Below, piece by piece: positions 52,203 through 64,000 of a DNA stretch of 64,000 nucleotides. The notes beneath the pieces were generated by a model, which made no database searches, was not told where the DNA came from, and saw only the letters and a program-made list of their open reading frames with translations. Within the stretch, counting starts at the first letter, position 1. Each line of letters begins with the position of its first letter. A program made the position numbers and the translations under genes. Origin of the DNA: Rhabdornis inornatus. Lineage: Eukaryota > Chordata > Aves > Passeriformes > Rhabdornithidae. The DNA lies in assembly GCA_013397075.1 (NCBI GenBank), contig VWZS01010874.1, forward strand, positions 1,485,327 to 1,549,326, given 5' to 3'.

Positions 52203-52313
52203 ATGAAACTGCTGTCAAGTTGTTTACCAACTGTCCAGTACAATCAAACATGGTCTTGTGATTATTTTTCTGTTCTGTTTGAGAAAAAAAAAATATTTGA
52301 CTTCCAAATCCAG

Positions 52314-52541
52314 GCTTTTGTTTCAGTAGTCTTTGAATTCTGGGAGTTCAGAGGAGTTCTGTATCCTCCATGCCCAAACAAAGTATTTTATGTGCTCAAA
52401 AGTGAATCTCATCAAATTCTCCATGGCCAAGAAGTGTCTGCTGATACAACTGGGGAGAAATCCTCTAGTGAGGATGAGAAGAAGGAGCATTCTTCACATT
52501 CTTCCTTACTTACAAAGTGGACCAAAGGCATGCAGCTTTAG
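52314..52541 (+). CDS. Possible 3'-terminal exon beside an L2 relic (weak)
   Basis: Two acceptor-like sites, TTCCAAATCCAG ending at 52,313 and GCTTTTGTTTCAG ending at 52,326, precede an open frame that runs to TAG at 52,539-52,541. The C-terminal part is hydrophilic and serine/acid rich (GEKSSSEDEKKEHSSHSS), the kind of composition seen in real C-termini. From the first acceptor the entry phase is 0, compatible with the exit phase of the 47,301-47,476 candidate. The same frame also reads back without a stop to an ATG at 52,203, giving 112 codons unspliced. The stop codon lies only a few bases before the L2 relic, so any 3' UTR would be repeat-derived. No family is recognised. Confidence 0.18.
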   Translation, partial: AFVSVVFEFWEFRGVLYPPCPNKVFYVLKSESHQILHGQEVSADTTGEKSSSEDEKKEHSSHSSLLTKWTKGMQL

Positions 52542-52545
52542 CTCA

Positions 52546-53037
52546 CTCCTACCTATACAGAATGCTGCTGCAAAAAATCCCATGTATTTATCGAATATTT
52601 TATTATATATCTGAGTCTATCTGCCACTATCTGAATGTCTTCTTCTTTATTTCCCACTTTCTATGCCCTAAAACACAAAATGTTTGTCTTTACTTCCAAA
52701 GCCCTTCCCCACCAAACTGCCTCGTTCTTAGAAGGAGTTCCCTGCTGCCATCTGCAAAGCTGTCTTAATTATCTCATTTCAGATCCTGTCTTTGATATGC
52801 TGCTTATAGAAAACTCATAGCTGGCCTGCTGCTCTCCCTTGAACACTGACTTTTTGGCTGCCCAGTACAGTCACATTGTTTCCTTATGCTCCTCCGTCTG
52901 TCTAGACCCATCTGTTGTCTCTTGTTTTATACTTAGATTATAAACTCTATGGCAGCAGAACTGCCTCTTTGTTCTCAGTTCATTTAGTGCCTGAAACAAT
53001 GCAGGCTTGACCCATGATTAAGGCTTCCCAGCACTAG
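52546..53037 (+). mobile_element. L2-clade LINE 3' end relic
   Basis: The frame at 52,555 reads IQNAAAKNP, the QNAAARL motif of L2/CR1-clade ORF2 C-termini. The end of the fragment carries the conserved L2-type 3' tail in sense orientation: TTAGATTATAAACTCTATGG, GCAGAACTGCCTCTTTGTTC, and TTTAGTGCCTGAAACAATGC, followed by ACCCATGATTAAGGCTTCCC and GCACTAG. The middle is pyrimidine-rich 3' UTR. No intact frame remains. L2 activity in the bird lineage is ancient, so this is an old remnant. A MIR-like SINE sharing the same tail is an alternative for the last 180 bases only. Confidence 0.62.
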
Positions 53038-53512
53038 AAAAAAACCCACAAAATAGCAAACATTCTAACAAATAACCCAGCTGGCGTGCCGGAAACAGAC
53101 GCTGCCTTGCAGACATCACAACACAGAGGAATCAAATTCCACCAAAACTGAATTACTCAGCAATACTGGTCCATTTGATCATCATTGAAAAATAGCCTTC
53201 GTGTTTCCCTTGCTTTTCAATCTAGCTCACAGTTGTGGCTTTTAGCTAAATAATGTCTTCTCTGAATAAAACTTGTCAAACTATTGCATTGTGTGCTTTA
53301 GGTACCAGGGTTCTGCTTACTTTGTCTTGGCTCCTCTAAAGTAAGCAGATGCAGAAAATCTGTTTCACTCTTTTACCAGAAAAAGCTGGAGTTTGAAACC
53401 AGTTTCCTTGAAGCCACCTTGGGTGCAAGGAGATATTCACTCACAGCTTCCCCGGTTTAAGGCATCATGGATTTCTGGTGTGTTTTACTGTGCTGTGATG
53501 CATAGCTCATAC
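53038..53512. other. Non-coding DNA between LINE relics
   Basis: No feature is recognised. The open frame that crosses into the following CR1 from 53,393 is a chance frame continued by the repeat. Confidence 0.5.
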
Positions 53513-53775
53513 AAGAAACACAGAATATGCTGTGTTGGAAGGGACCCACAAAGATCATTGAGTCCAACTCCTGGCCCTGCACACCCCCAAGAGTCACACC
53601 ATGTGCTCATGAGCATTGTCCAAATGCTCTTTGGGCTCTCTTGGGCTTGGTGCTGTGACCCCTCTCCCTTGGGAGACTGTCCCAGTGCCCAATCACCCTC
53701 TGGGACAAGAACCTCCTTAGGAAGGAACAGTCTCAGCCTTGCCTGGGGTCCTGATCTCTCTGCTCCAGCTCATGC
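53513..53775 (-). mobile_element. CR1 LINE 3' fragment
   Basis: Antisense CR1 begins AAACACAGAATATGCTGTG and TTGGAAGGGACCCACAAAG, then ATCATTGAGTCCAACTCCTGG, the conserved CR1 3' UTR block. GACTGTCCCAGTGCCCAATC and CACCCTCTGGGACAAGAAC mark the region at the ORF2 end. The terminal octamer repeats are nearly lost. It is on the minus strand like the other CR1 copies with this tail in the window, and it is truncated and dead. Confidence 0.9.
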
Positions 53776-56700
53776 ACTTTTGGGTTTTTTGGTTTCTGTC
53801 CACCACCAGCTTGGATTCCAAGCTTAGTTCCTCAGGTTCCCCTGTCTAAATCCCAACAGTGCAAGGAATGCTCATGATCACCCAGCCAGCTCTCTGCTAG
53901 GTGAGAGAGGACATGAGGACTAAGAAACCAGTGTGGGCAGATCCCAGAGGAAAACAAATCACCACACACATCTCTGGATACAGCCAATGACAAATCCTAC
54001 AACATCTCAAAGGCTCCATGGATGCAGAATCTGAGTCCACTGGGACTGACCAGCACAACAGGGGAAGGTCACAATGCTCACAGCACCCTCACAGGTCCCT
54101 TGAGATTCTGGCAAGGGACACAGTGTGGTTATGTCCTCATTCCCATTTCAAGGCTGTCTGTATACAGAATTTGGGACATGATTTCTCCTGTGGTTCTTGA
54201 AGTGCTGATTAGTTTAATTAACTTTTTCATGAAAGTAAAATAGGGCATAAATTTCAGTTGTATTCCTATGAGATTACTAACAGACTTCTTCAAGCACCTC
54301 TCTTTCATATTGTCAGGATTTTTGCTGATTTGATTACACAGAAGAGGTGGCAGCATGATGACTGCTAATTAGAACTCTCTACTTTTTATCAGTCCACATT
54401 TTTATATGTTTCATATTAGCAGATCAATACAAAAACATAATGTGTGCACAGCTGCATTTACCTCTAAAACTGAAATCACTCTAGTTCATACATGTCACCT
54501 TTAAAATCTTCTAGCCTGAAGAATTGCTATGAAAAAAGGAAAACGTAATATAAGAAAATCCAACACTTCAGCTCGAAAGGGGGTTTTACTACAAATAAAG
54601 TTTTATTTCCTTGAGCTGGGAATTTTTGATGATACCATTAAAAAGCAGTGGCATTATTTCTATGCAGGCATCAGCTATAAATTATGCTTTACATACAATC
54701 ACAGTATATTTCCCAGTGATTCAGATCCTCATCTAGGAGGATCTGGAGATACTCAGCACCACTGGACTTCAGAATGAGCTAAGAATACCCAGCACTCTGC
54801 ACTACTATGACCACAAACCATAACTGTGCAGAGCATGCTGAAATAATCATGAGGTAAGTACCTGGTAATTTCTCTTTTCTAGCCAAAGTGCACATTACAC
54901 CTTAATTACAGTTAAGCCACCTAAGCATAATTGTCAAGTATTCTACAGAAACGTGCAATTTCTATGCAGATTGCATTTGGCTGAAAACTCCATGAATCTA
55001 CTGTGTTATTCTATCTTGCCATGTATATGTGGACAATGCAAACCAAGCTATTAACAAACCAAATAACCCTGAAAGAACATTTAATTTTAATTGCAGCCAC
55101 AGATTCACCTTTTAAGAATGCCAAAGTAGCTTAAAGTATGGAAAAGAGTAGATTATGAAGGACATAAGGATACCTTTCTTTATCTGACAGGAACAATGCT
55201 TAAAGGAGCCAACTCCAATACTGTGGTTTCCCATCAGTTATTTCTGAGTTTTACAATAAAATGGTAATGATATATGCAGGTGGCAAAAATTCTGTTTTAA
55301 CAGCTGCATCAACTGTACAAAACTCAAAAGCAGCATCTTAACAGATTAACAGCTCTCCATAATATCACGCAATTTGTTCCCAGTGATAATTAGGTATTTA
55401 GAGAGACAACTAATTAGAGAGAAATGCCTGGATGATTTTTCATTTGCTCAGAAGTCTACTGTCAGAAATGAAGATCCACTACGAGAACTAATGTAATTCT
55501 GGTGCTAGAATTAGTGTCAGAAAGATAAGAGAAAATGTGGTTTAAATTATGTAGATGGTAAAATAATGTACCTACACAGACCTTCGCACTGGCAATATGT
55601 GCATTAATACACTCTTCTCCAAAGGAATGATTCTATTCCTCATATGCATTTCATAAGTGTGGGTGCTGAGGAGGGGAATATACAAGATTTAGTAAAACAT
55701 GGACCAGAATAGCTTTTTTCCATTAAATAGATCTTTCCCAGTCTAATTTGGGATAACAGATGAAAGATTCAAGGGATCATTAGTTCTTGAAGGCATTTGT
55801 TTCCTCTTATTTTCACATACTAGCTGCAGGACTCTGCCTCTGTTTGCCTTTGCTGCTGCATTGCCTGTTACTAAAATACATTTTTAACTGTATATCATTT
55901 TTCCTCTGGATTTTATTTACCGTGTCACTCACCAGCTAGATTCATATAAGTATACCTCAAGCTACTGGAAAAGAGCATTCTCCACATTCACTACTAATAT
56001 CATTCCACAGATTGAGTGGAGTGCTTTATGAGAGATGCTGCTATCATCCAAAGACAAATCATGTCTATGACATATTCAGCCAGCTTTTACCCAGGGCTTA
56101 AAGTCATACATCTACAGCACTAAAATGTTTAAACTGGCCCTACAGCATTCTTCTTCTGGGAAATTGATAGTTCTTTTTGTGCAGCAACAGAAAGCTCCTA
56201 ATTTCCTCAATTCCAGGTGTACATGCATGTCTTTGCACACACACATCCCCCACCCTTAAATGTGCATCCAACAGCATCCACATTCAGAAGAAAACCTTAC
56301 GATATATGTGAGTGGCAAGAGCAAACATTCAAACACTGCAGCTGTTTGTTCAAACATAATTTTGTCCTTTCTTATGGTCCAGCCTGTGCAATGAACATTG
56401 CAGCTGTTCTGCAGAAACACACAACAATATCACACTACTGAAGGCTGTATCACAATGCGCTCACCCAGGGGAAGGGAATAAGACAAATCTGGCAAACCAT
56501 TACTTGTAAAAACCTGGTTTTCTAGTTTCATTTGTTTCCTCTTCAAATAACCCTTGAAGCAATTCTCCCCCCCCCCTTCCATTTTTCTGTTGGTTTGCTG
56601 TAATGAATAGACTTTAAAGTTTGCTAGCTCAACTGCAATGTTCTCCCCTGTGCCCTACTGCTTGATATTGGACAAATCACCTGCATCATACAACTCTTCA

Positions 56701-59700
56701 GCTTTATGTTCATGACCAAATACACGAATTGTCAGCAATAATCCCACGGGTGAAAATTATCTTTTCCATGGCCTCCTAGATGTGGCAAAGGGACAATGCT
56801 CCAGCTGTGACAGGTCTGGAGGGTGTGGCTGAGGAGCAGAACCTTGACTGCTCCTCCTCTTTCCCCACTGCTCCAGCAGCACCAACACTTCACAGTGCAG
56901 CTGCTCTGGTTCACAACCTGGACCTGAACCCTTAAAACTGTTTGAGTTCAGCTATTATTTTGGCCTGCTGTCAGATTTTCCTATGAAATTCAACTAAAAG
57001 AAAGAAAATTGTAATGTTCTACAGTTTATGTGTCCACCAAACTAGACTGAATTCAGGGAACAAAGAAATGGCACTTCTTCAGTTCATGGTTGTTTTCTGG
57101 TTTGTTTTTTTTAACTTGACCAGATTTAAAACGGTACTGTAAACAACTGAAGTGTTAGAAATTGCCTTTGAATGTAAATATATTTTTCTGCAAAAATCTT
57201 TCAATCCACTGTGCTGGGATGAAAGCAGATAGACCTACATTTGTCTGAATATATGTTTAGTATCTAACGACAGAAACACTTCAAAAACAAGCTTATAAAT
57301 AGGACAAAATGGCCACCCGTATGACAGCAGTTACATTTAAACTTGTTAATTGCTTGAAATTGCTGCAGACACAGACAACCTTATGTATAGGTACTAATGC
57401 CTGATACACAGCCTGACTGAATCATTAATAGTATTAGAAAATAATCGTCTGCTTTGTATCTAAGCAATCAGAATTTAGGTATAATTAAACTAGATCGTAT
57501 ATTTTAAATAACAGGGGTAATTCCCACAGCAGGTTCAGATCAGCGAAGTTCACAGCCAAGGTGTTTCTGATCACTTATTCTGAGCATTTCTCTCAAGTAT
57601 GTCAATTGTACTGTTGCATATCTCCAATTTCTTCATTTCTACCTAACTCCTACTTAAAAGACCAGCATTACAAAGCATTTCTATCCTTTCTTTACACTGT
57701 GGAAGCTTATTGGCCAAGTTTCACAAGTCTTTATGTACAGTGAACAAAACTAAATCCTGCAGCACTTATATAATCAATGTTCAATATTTAATGATGCATC
57801 GCAGTGATACATCATTGAATGACAGTGGGGTAGGATTTGTACAGGGAGATGGTATTGACCAGTTGATAAATTTGAAAAAACACAGCTTTTCTTAAACAAG
57901 CACCATTTCTACAGATCTGAGCTTTCTAAAGAGAGGGTTCCCAAGCACATTATATTCAGCTGAAAAAAAACATGAAGTTTTATGCTCACGCATGCACACA
58001 GAAACAGATTTAAAATACACTTAAATGTCTGAACATTTCTAAAACATAAAAAATTATTTTGGGGGTAGGAAAAAACATAGAAGGAATGGCACAATGATGT
58101 GGAAATAATTTCTAAAGCATCTGCTTAAGAGCTCTTAAAACTTCATAACTTATTTTTAGGGCCACATTTTCTATCATGGTCTCAAAAAATGCGCATGCTA
58201 AAGAAAGCTGAATATGTGGGAACAACAGCTAACTCAATAATACCAAGTAACACTTTAAGAATCTTGTCTTTCCATTTAAATAATAAAAATAACTGCTTCC
58301 ATAACCAAAATGTAGTAAATTACATTTTCCCATATGTTTACATGCAGCAGCATCTACCTCCTCAGAGGAGCAGTCATTTTCTTGTCATTTTCAAGTAATA
58401 TGTCACACAGAACTTGCACAGTCTCTTGAATCTTGCTTTCCATAATCACACCTTGAAGTGTCCTAAAAGTCTGGTAGAAGTCAGAATATTCTGTGCCATC
58501 ATAATCAGCACACCACTCTATATGCAGACAATGAACATATAAATCTGCTCATAAAGGAATGGTGCATATTGTTAAGGTTGACTTCACTTTCCATTTATGC
58601 TTCTGGTTTTGTTGTTAAGAAATAGGAGAGGCATTAGCTTGAAAAATATGTGCGAGTGCAGGACAGCATCAGGACAGCATCTCTCCAATTAAATATTTCT
58701 CAATACAACCATCAAATTGAATTTGAAAAAAACCCATAACAACCTACTACTTTTGATTGCATTGCTACACTCATGGGCAACCTCACAGCAGAAAAAGCTG
58801 TCTGCTCTAATAATTTGATCCTGCTTCAGCATCTCAACCTTTAAATGGGGAATTTGTCTTTCCAGCCTCATCTAACAACCCCCCTCTCACTGAATCAAGG
58901 AGAGATCCAGGAAATCAAACTGTAGCATATCTGTCTTTCTTTGTGGAGTCGGTGTATGTGACACTGGAGGCTTTTTTAATCTTGACTAATAGGAAATAAA
59001 ATTGGCTCCAACTGTATCTAGAATGAAACAAGCTACAAGCAGACCTGCAACTTCAATCAGGTTGGTTTCTTTCCATTTCAACCTCACCAGTCTGGAACAA
59101 GAAAACGTTATTACAGCATGCTCAGTCAGAGTTTACAAGAAAGGCACATAACTGTGGAGACAAAATCAGCCAGCTTTCATTCATGGCTGGTCAGGTCATA
59201 AAATGAGTACAATTCACAGCCTTGCTTCCAAAACAAAGAACATTCTAAAGTAGGATTCCAGATAATGAATAGTCTGATCTTATTTCTTTAAATAGAGATC
59301 TATTCCTCCACACAAATTGTTTGGCTTGAAATGCTGAAAATGTTTTGAACAGGAAAAAATGCTTCCTTTTCAAGCTCTGGCAAAACAACATTCCAGTTTG
59401 TAGGAAGATGGTATAAGTGGCATCCAAGAGCCAAGATCAGAATGCACTTCATGAAACACTGCCAATAAGGTAACATCCCCACCTTTTTAAAGTTGTTTCA
59501 TTTCCTAATAGTTGATTTCTTGAGAAATCAATATTCCTTTATTTCCCTATACTTTGGAGAGTGCTTACTACTACTGATTTGAAGTTGAGGCTTTTATTCA
59601 CTACTGATTTTTCAATGAGCCCTTTGTATTGCAATCCAAAAGATATAAATAATGCCAAAAGGAAAACAAAGCCAACCAACAGTTAAGAGCTCATAACTTG

Positions 59701-62700
59701 GATTCATGCTCAGTTCAATCTCACAAGTACAAAGCAGGTTATGTGCTTGGGCATGGATCTCCCCTTCATCTGCAGATCATTACCATCTGATTATGAGCTT
59801 GGTGCTCTCTGATATGAATGTGGCATTTTTTTCATTTCATTCTAACAGAAAATATATTACAAGAACCACAACAGCCCTCACCAACTTCCATATTTGCTAG
59901 CATTTTCTCTAGGAGCATTAAGGAACAAGTGGAAACAGCTCCCCTCAAAGTAGGGCACAAAGTAAGGCACTTCAGTGAGCCCTGCTGGGAAAACTGCACC
60001 AGTCCTGCCAGTGCTCAGCTGAGTAAACAAAGTTTCAGGTGCCAGAGCAAGAAATGCAGCATTACAATTCAAGCACGCAATTTGATATCAAAAGGAAAGT
60101 AATTTGGGGAAGCAAAGTATTTCAACTTTTGCTTTTCAAAATGTAAAAGAAAATACATACAGTGGCTTCTGAGACTAAGTAGGGAAATTTGAAGAGGAGA
60201 AGGTAACAACTAAACTACTTTTATCAAAAGTACCCAAGCAACATAGCACAAGGTAACCCAGCCAGGTACTGGGATAAAAATGATGCATTGAAAACATGGA
60301 ACAAACACCAGGAGGAACAGATAATTTGTTTTATAAAGTTTCTTGAGACTTTTCTAAGACCTTTCTGTCTTAATGGCACTGGTATCACTGTAGTGATACG
60401 ATTCCTCATATTGATAGGATCTGGAGGTGTATCCATAGATTTAAGTGTGGCTGTAGCACAATATTTTACTTCTGAAAAAGCAAGCTAATAATTTTTCTCA
60501 GTATATGGTGTATTTCCACACTTTGAGCATTCATACAGGCTGCACTGCAACTGGTGAGCAAAGATCTTTCGACTGGAATTAATATTGTCAACCATAATTG
60601 CTTTGCTAATTTATTGGCAATGTCCATGAGCAGCTCTCATTTATGTTATTTTTGTACCATTGGTGAGTATGAAAATGAACAACTTTCTTATAACTATGTT
60701 CCATCTCTTAGCTACAGGAGTTATGACCTAAGTGACATCAGCTTTCACCACACCACCTGAAATAAGCTAAAAACACTCACAAGTACACCCATAGAAGTGT
60801 GTGTAGAATTGGGAACTAATTTCATAAATTTCAGGTGTCTAGACATCTTTCATCTACTGAAAGCACTGGTTTGACCTGAGAACTAACCTTTTCATTTGGA
60901 TAAACTCACATTAGCTTAGTTCAGGACTGAAAACTAGAATTTGTAAAGTATATTTTATTGGTAGCTGGAAATTTCTGTCCTTTGATTCTAAGTTCACTCT
61001 GCTGCACTGAGGTGTTCAAGTTGCACCTTTATGTATCTATACAAATAAATGCACTTGGAACATTTGAGGATATAAAAGCATAAAATACATGGAATGTAAT
61101 GACACGGAGCAGGGCACTTGTTGAAGTGAAATATTTTATGTTGACTGTACCTCCTAGTAATTTACTGTCCTGTATCAGTGTCCAGCTTGATGGCTAAGTG
61201 ACAGGTACAGGCTTTGTGCAGAAACCAGTCAGACACTCCAGATTGGCATTTCCATGCTCCCAAACTAGCATTTGCTAGCATGTCCACATTTGGACATTCT
61301 GGGTAGGATCTAATGAGGGAATTGCTGCCCAGCACCCCTCAGAGCTGTTCAGTGGGATTTGACAGTTTAATTGCTCTGTACAAAGGACGGAGCTGCCTCT
61401 TCCTTGAGCTTTGTGTCAGGATGTCCTGTGCTATCAGCTGATGTAGACTCTCCCTGAGAGTTGGGCTACACATTCTGAGTGGGACAGGCTGGGACAGTGG
61501 TTGTTGACTGTTACAACCTTCACACTCTAATCCTGCTGCAGCAATTTGTCTCATTTGGGATATAAAATCCTGCATGTCTTGAATTTTTCATAGGGTCTGT
61601 CACAGGCCAGAAGTACAAAGTAGCCTCCCGTAAGTGTAGAAAAATTACCTATGCTGAAGATGGTAAAACAAAATTCTGAATCCAGTGAAAAATCCTGAAT
61701 CTTAAATGCTTGACATGGTTTCTGATTGTTTATTTTAGTATCTGGAATATTTTAATGTACCTGCCATCAAAGGAAAAACCAATAATTTATGATGAGAAGA
61801 ATGGTGCCTTCTAAAAATCTGTTTGCATATCGCTATTGATCACTGGAGAAGAATCAGAAAAAGCATCACTGAAGCATAATACCAGGGAAACAGCATTTGA
61901 ATAAAGCTCTAGTTGCCCAATAACAAGTAGTGAAAGTTTATTACAGAATTTCTTAGTTTTATCCTGACAAAATAAATTATCAGATTATAAAGTTATATGA
62001 GCTTCTTAGGGGACAATATTTATCCCACAGGTAAGGATTACTTGAATAATTTACAAATTCCCTTGTGAATGAATTATGCATTCTTGTAAGCAAAATGTAC
62101 ATCACAGACCTCAAATTGCCACACACCACTTCTGCTGGGATGCAAGCCACCCTTGCTTCCTAAAACAAATCTCTCTTCATTAAAAGGAATTTTCATTGCA
62201 CCTTCCTACAAAGTGCCACAACCCTACAGGCAGAAATAACTGATCCCTGCTGGCTGAGTGTACCAGACGTGAATCATTGACTCCACTGTGGATGCAAAGA
62301 GATGGGCATGTGTGTGGGAAGAAGGAATTAAAGCTCAGGGCCAAGATCTCTGCAGGAAATCCTAAAAATAGCCAAATTTAGAAGAATCATGGAGTAAGCT
62401 TTCTGGTTTCAGTGTCAAGTCACTTAGTAAAATTAAGATTTGGGAAGGAGAAAATCTGAATCAACCACAGCTTTGATTTTCCTGTTACTCTACAGATCCT
62501 GCATATTGCCCAAGTTCAGAATTACAGTGTCCCATATCACACACCTCTCATTTCAGGAATGCCAGCCTTTGACTATAGCAGGCAGCAGTAATTAACCGTG
62601 TAGGAAGGATGGACATTGTGCATATATTAATGGCAAACTGAAGAAGAGCCTGAAAGATAAGGTGGCACTTTAAAAAAAACAAGCTGCTGAATGATTGGTA

Positions 62701-62823
62701 TAATTTCAGTAACATTTTCTAGTAAAATACTCAGTTTCCTCCTCCATCCCTCAGTATTCTTCCCTCCTGCTATACCTGTCTTTGCACAGGCATAATCTAC
62801 AGGACTAATACAAAGCAATCAGG
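53776..62823. other. Unique non-coding DNA, no gene recognised
   Basis: No gene or mobile element is recognised over 9 kb. A C10 homopolymer lies at 56,567-56,576 and a small duplication (CAGGACAGCAT twice) near 58,660. A consensus donor sequence (ATCATGAG|GTAAGT) occurs at about 54,852, but there is no convincing exon before it. The AT-rich segment at about 55,340-55,450 has paired TAATTAG motifs. The minus-strand frame at 61,339-61,575 (78 codons) has no family resemblance. Confidence 0.5.
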
Positions 62824-63231
62824 TCTAGAAAACATGACCTTGACCAGTTTGGATGAACTGGGATTATTTTGATATAGAGAAAGGTGATAGAGTGTAAACA
62901 GAAAAAGATGAATGTCTGCAGAGAAAAGGAAGGAAGGAAATAATCTTTTTTCCATGCTCATTTTGAGCATGATAAAAAGTAATGGGCTTAAACCATCACA
63001 GAGGAAATTTAGGTTAACCATTAGGAAAGATTTTCTAACAGGAATGCATGGGGAAAAAAATTTCCTAGGTAAGAAGCAGAAAGTCCATTTTTGTACACTT
63101 TCATGAACAGGTTAGACAAACATCTGCCAGAAATAGTTTACATGCAGCTGATACTGCCATGAACAGGGGAGATGGGAGCAAATGATCTCTAAAAGTCCTT
63201 TCCAGCCTTATTTTTTTTATGATTCTGTAAT
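62824..63231 (+). mobile_element. Older CR1 LINE 3' end, plus strand
   Basis: Sense-orientation CR1 3' region: AACATGACCTTGACCAGTTT, GATGAACTGGGATTATTTTG, AAAAGTAATGGGCTTAAACC, GGAAATTTAGGTTAACCATTAG, AGGTTAGACAAACATCTGCC, and finally TCCTTTCCAGCCTTATTTTT with ATGATTCTGTAA at 63,219-63,230, the decayed terminal repeat. The phrase order is that of the older CR1 subfamilies shared by birds with turtles and crocodilians. Only the ORF2 end and 3' UTR remain, with several indels. It is the only CR1 with a 3' tail in plus orientation here. Confidence 0.87.
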
Positions 63232-64000
63232 CAACTTTGAAAGGTGCTTGGCATCACTCCTGTTGAAAATAATGGGAGCTTGCAGTGTTCTGTAATGGCA
63301 TTCCAGATTTTCTCCAGTACAAACCAAGGTGGAACTGTGTGCATTTCAGTGGAGGAGAATGGGACCTCGAGCTCCAGTAGCTGCAAGAAGGGTGGTAATT
63401 TATACCTAACTGCATTTGTCACACTCAGTATCTTGCATTGCCAAGGTCTTTAAAAAGCAGAAATTTGATGCCTCTTTCAGGCCATTCTTCAGATTCTGTT
63501 CTGAATTGAAGCTGATGAGTAGCTGATAATGTTTCTTAGGTGGATGAGTAACCGCTTTTAATGCACTGTTTCACATAAATTAGAGCCTTCTCAACTCTAA
63601 ATATTATTCCAAGCATATATTCTTAAATCATCAGAAAACAGTGTATTAAATGATAGTTTTTAATTTTGATCTAAGGCACCATTTAAAGCTACACATAATT
63701 CTTCTCCCTTATCAGTCAGAACAATGCTCTGACACAGCTCAGGATGTGGCTCCTTTGTGCTGCCAGCCGTGGTTTGCTGTTTCCTAAAAAACAACCCCCA
63801 TTATTTTCATCCTCTAAATACACAAATGCAAATTGAATTTATTCAAAGGTTATTTCTTCAGCATTCAAATTTAAAATTTAATAATTACAATCTCCAGAAA
63901 CTGTAAAGAAAATTTCATCTGAAGTTCACATTTAAACTTAGATAATTTTTTACTTTACAACCACCATTCTTTTGTTGCTTCCTCAGGAAAAGATGAAGGC
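63232..64000. other. Non-coding DNA to the window end
   Basis: No gene is recognised. The first part contains CACTCCTGTTGAAAATAATG followed by GGAG, reminiscent of wording common in old sauropsid DNA-transposon relics, but there is too little to call. The frames at 63,231-63,453 on both strands are chance. Confidence 0.45.

Noticed and set aside
53393..53827. 144-codon plus-strand frame
   Set aside because: Most of it is antisense CR1 sequence.
1..64000. CRISPR arrays, operons, prokaryotic or phage genes, tRNA or rRNA genes
   Set aside because: Nothing of the kind is visible; the sequence has the character of vertebrate intergenic or intronic DNA.

Overview
The window looks like a piece of a bird chromosome. 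It is AT-rich vertebrate DNA with no operon structure, no CpG island visible by eye, and no long conserved open reading frame. Its identifiable repeats are mostly CR1-type LINE fragments with the avian 3' tail (a short ATTCTATGAT-like end and the conserved 3' UTR). I cannot place the species or chromosome. I recognise no named protein-coding gene, and most open frames shorter than 160 codons are chance frames. It reads as a gene desert, or as the inside of very long introns.

Layout. 1-12.5 kb: unique DNA with one good CR1 fragment (3.15-3.86 kb, minus strand) that still keeps 157 uninterrupted codons of the CR1 ORF2 end. 12.5-15.4 kb: a palindromic MITE-like relic, an unrecognised open segment bounded by splice-like sites, and a very old CR1 relic. 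15.4-28 kb: mostly featureless DNA, with a decayed LINE reverse transcriptase at 22.5-23.3 kb whose core motif is not of CR1/L2 type. 28-30.5 kb: a TTTA microsatellite, a perfect 28-bp tandem duplication, a candidate 3'-terminal coding exon on the minus strand with AATAAA signals downstream, and a CR1. 30.5-43.4 kb: one more CR1 fragment and otherwise no recognisable content. 43.4-53.8 kb: the most gene-like stretch. It holds a candidate first coding exon with a signal peptide, strong start context and consensus donor, possible downstream exons at 47.3 and 52.3 kb in compatible phase, a minus-strand exon candidate at 47.9 kb, two L2/CR1-clade LINE relics and a CR1. 53.8-64 kb: unique DNA ending in an older plus-strand CR1.

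No set of genes working together could be identified, and I found no new biological system. The observations most worth testing are the non-CR1-type reverse transcriptase relic, the signal-peptide exon at 43,498 and the terminal exon at 29,192. All calls come from reading motifs by eye. No alignment or expression data were available.
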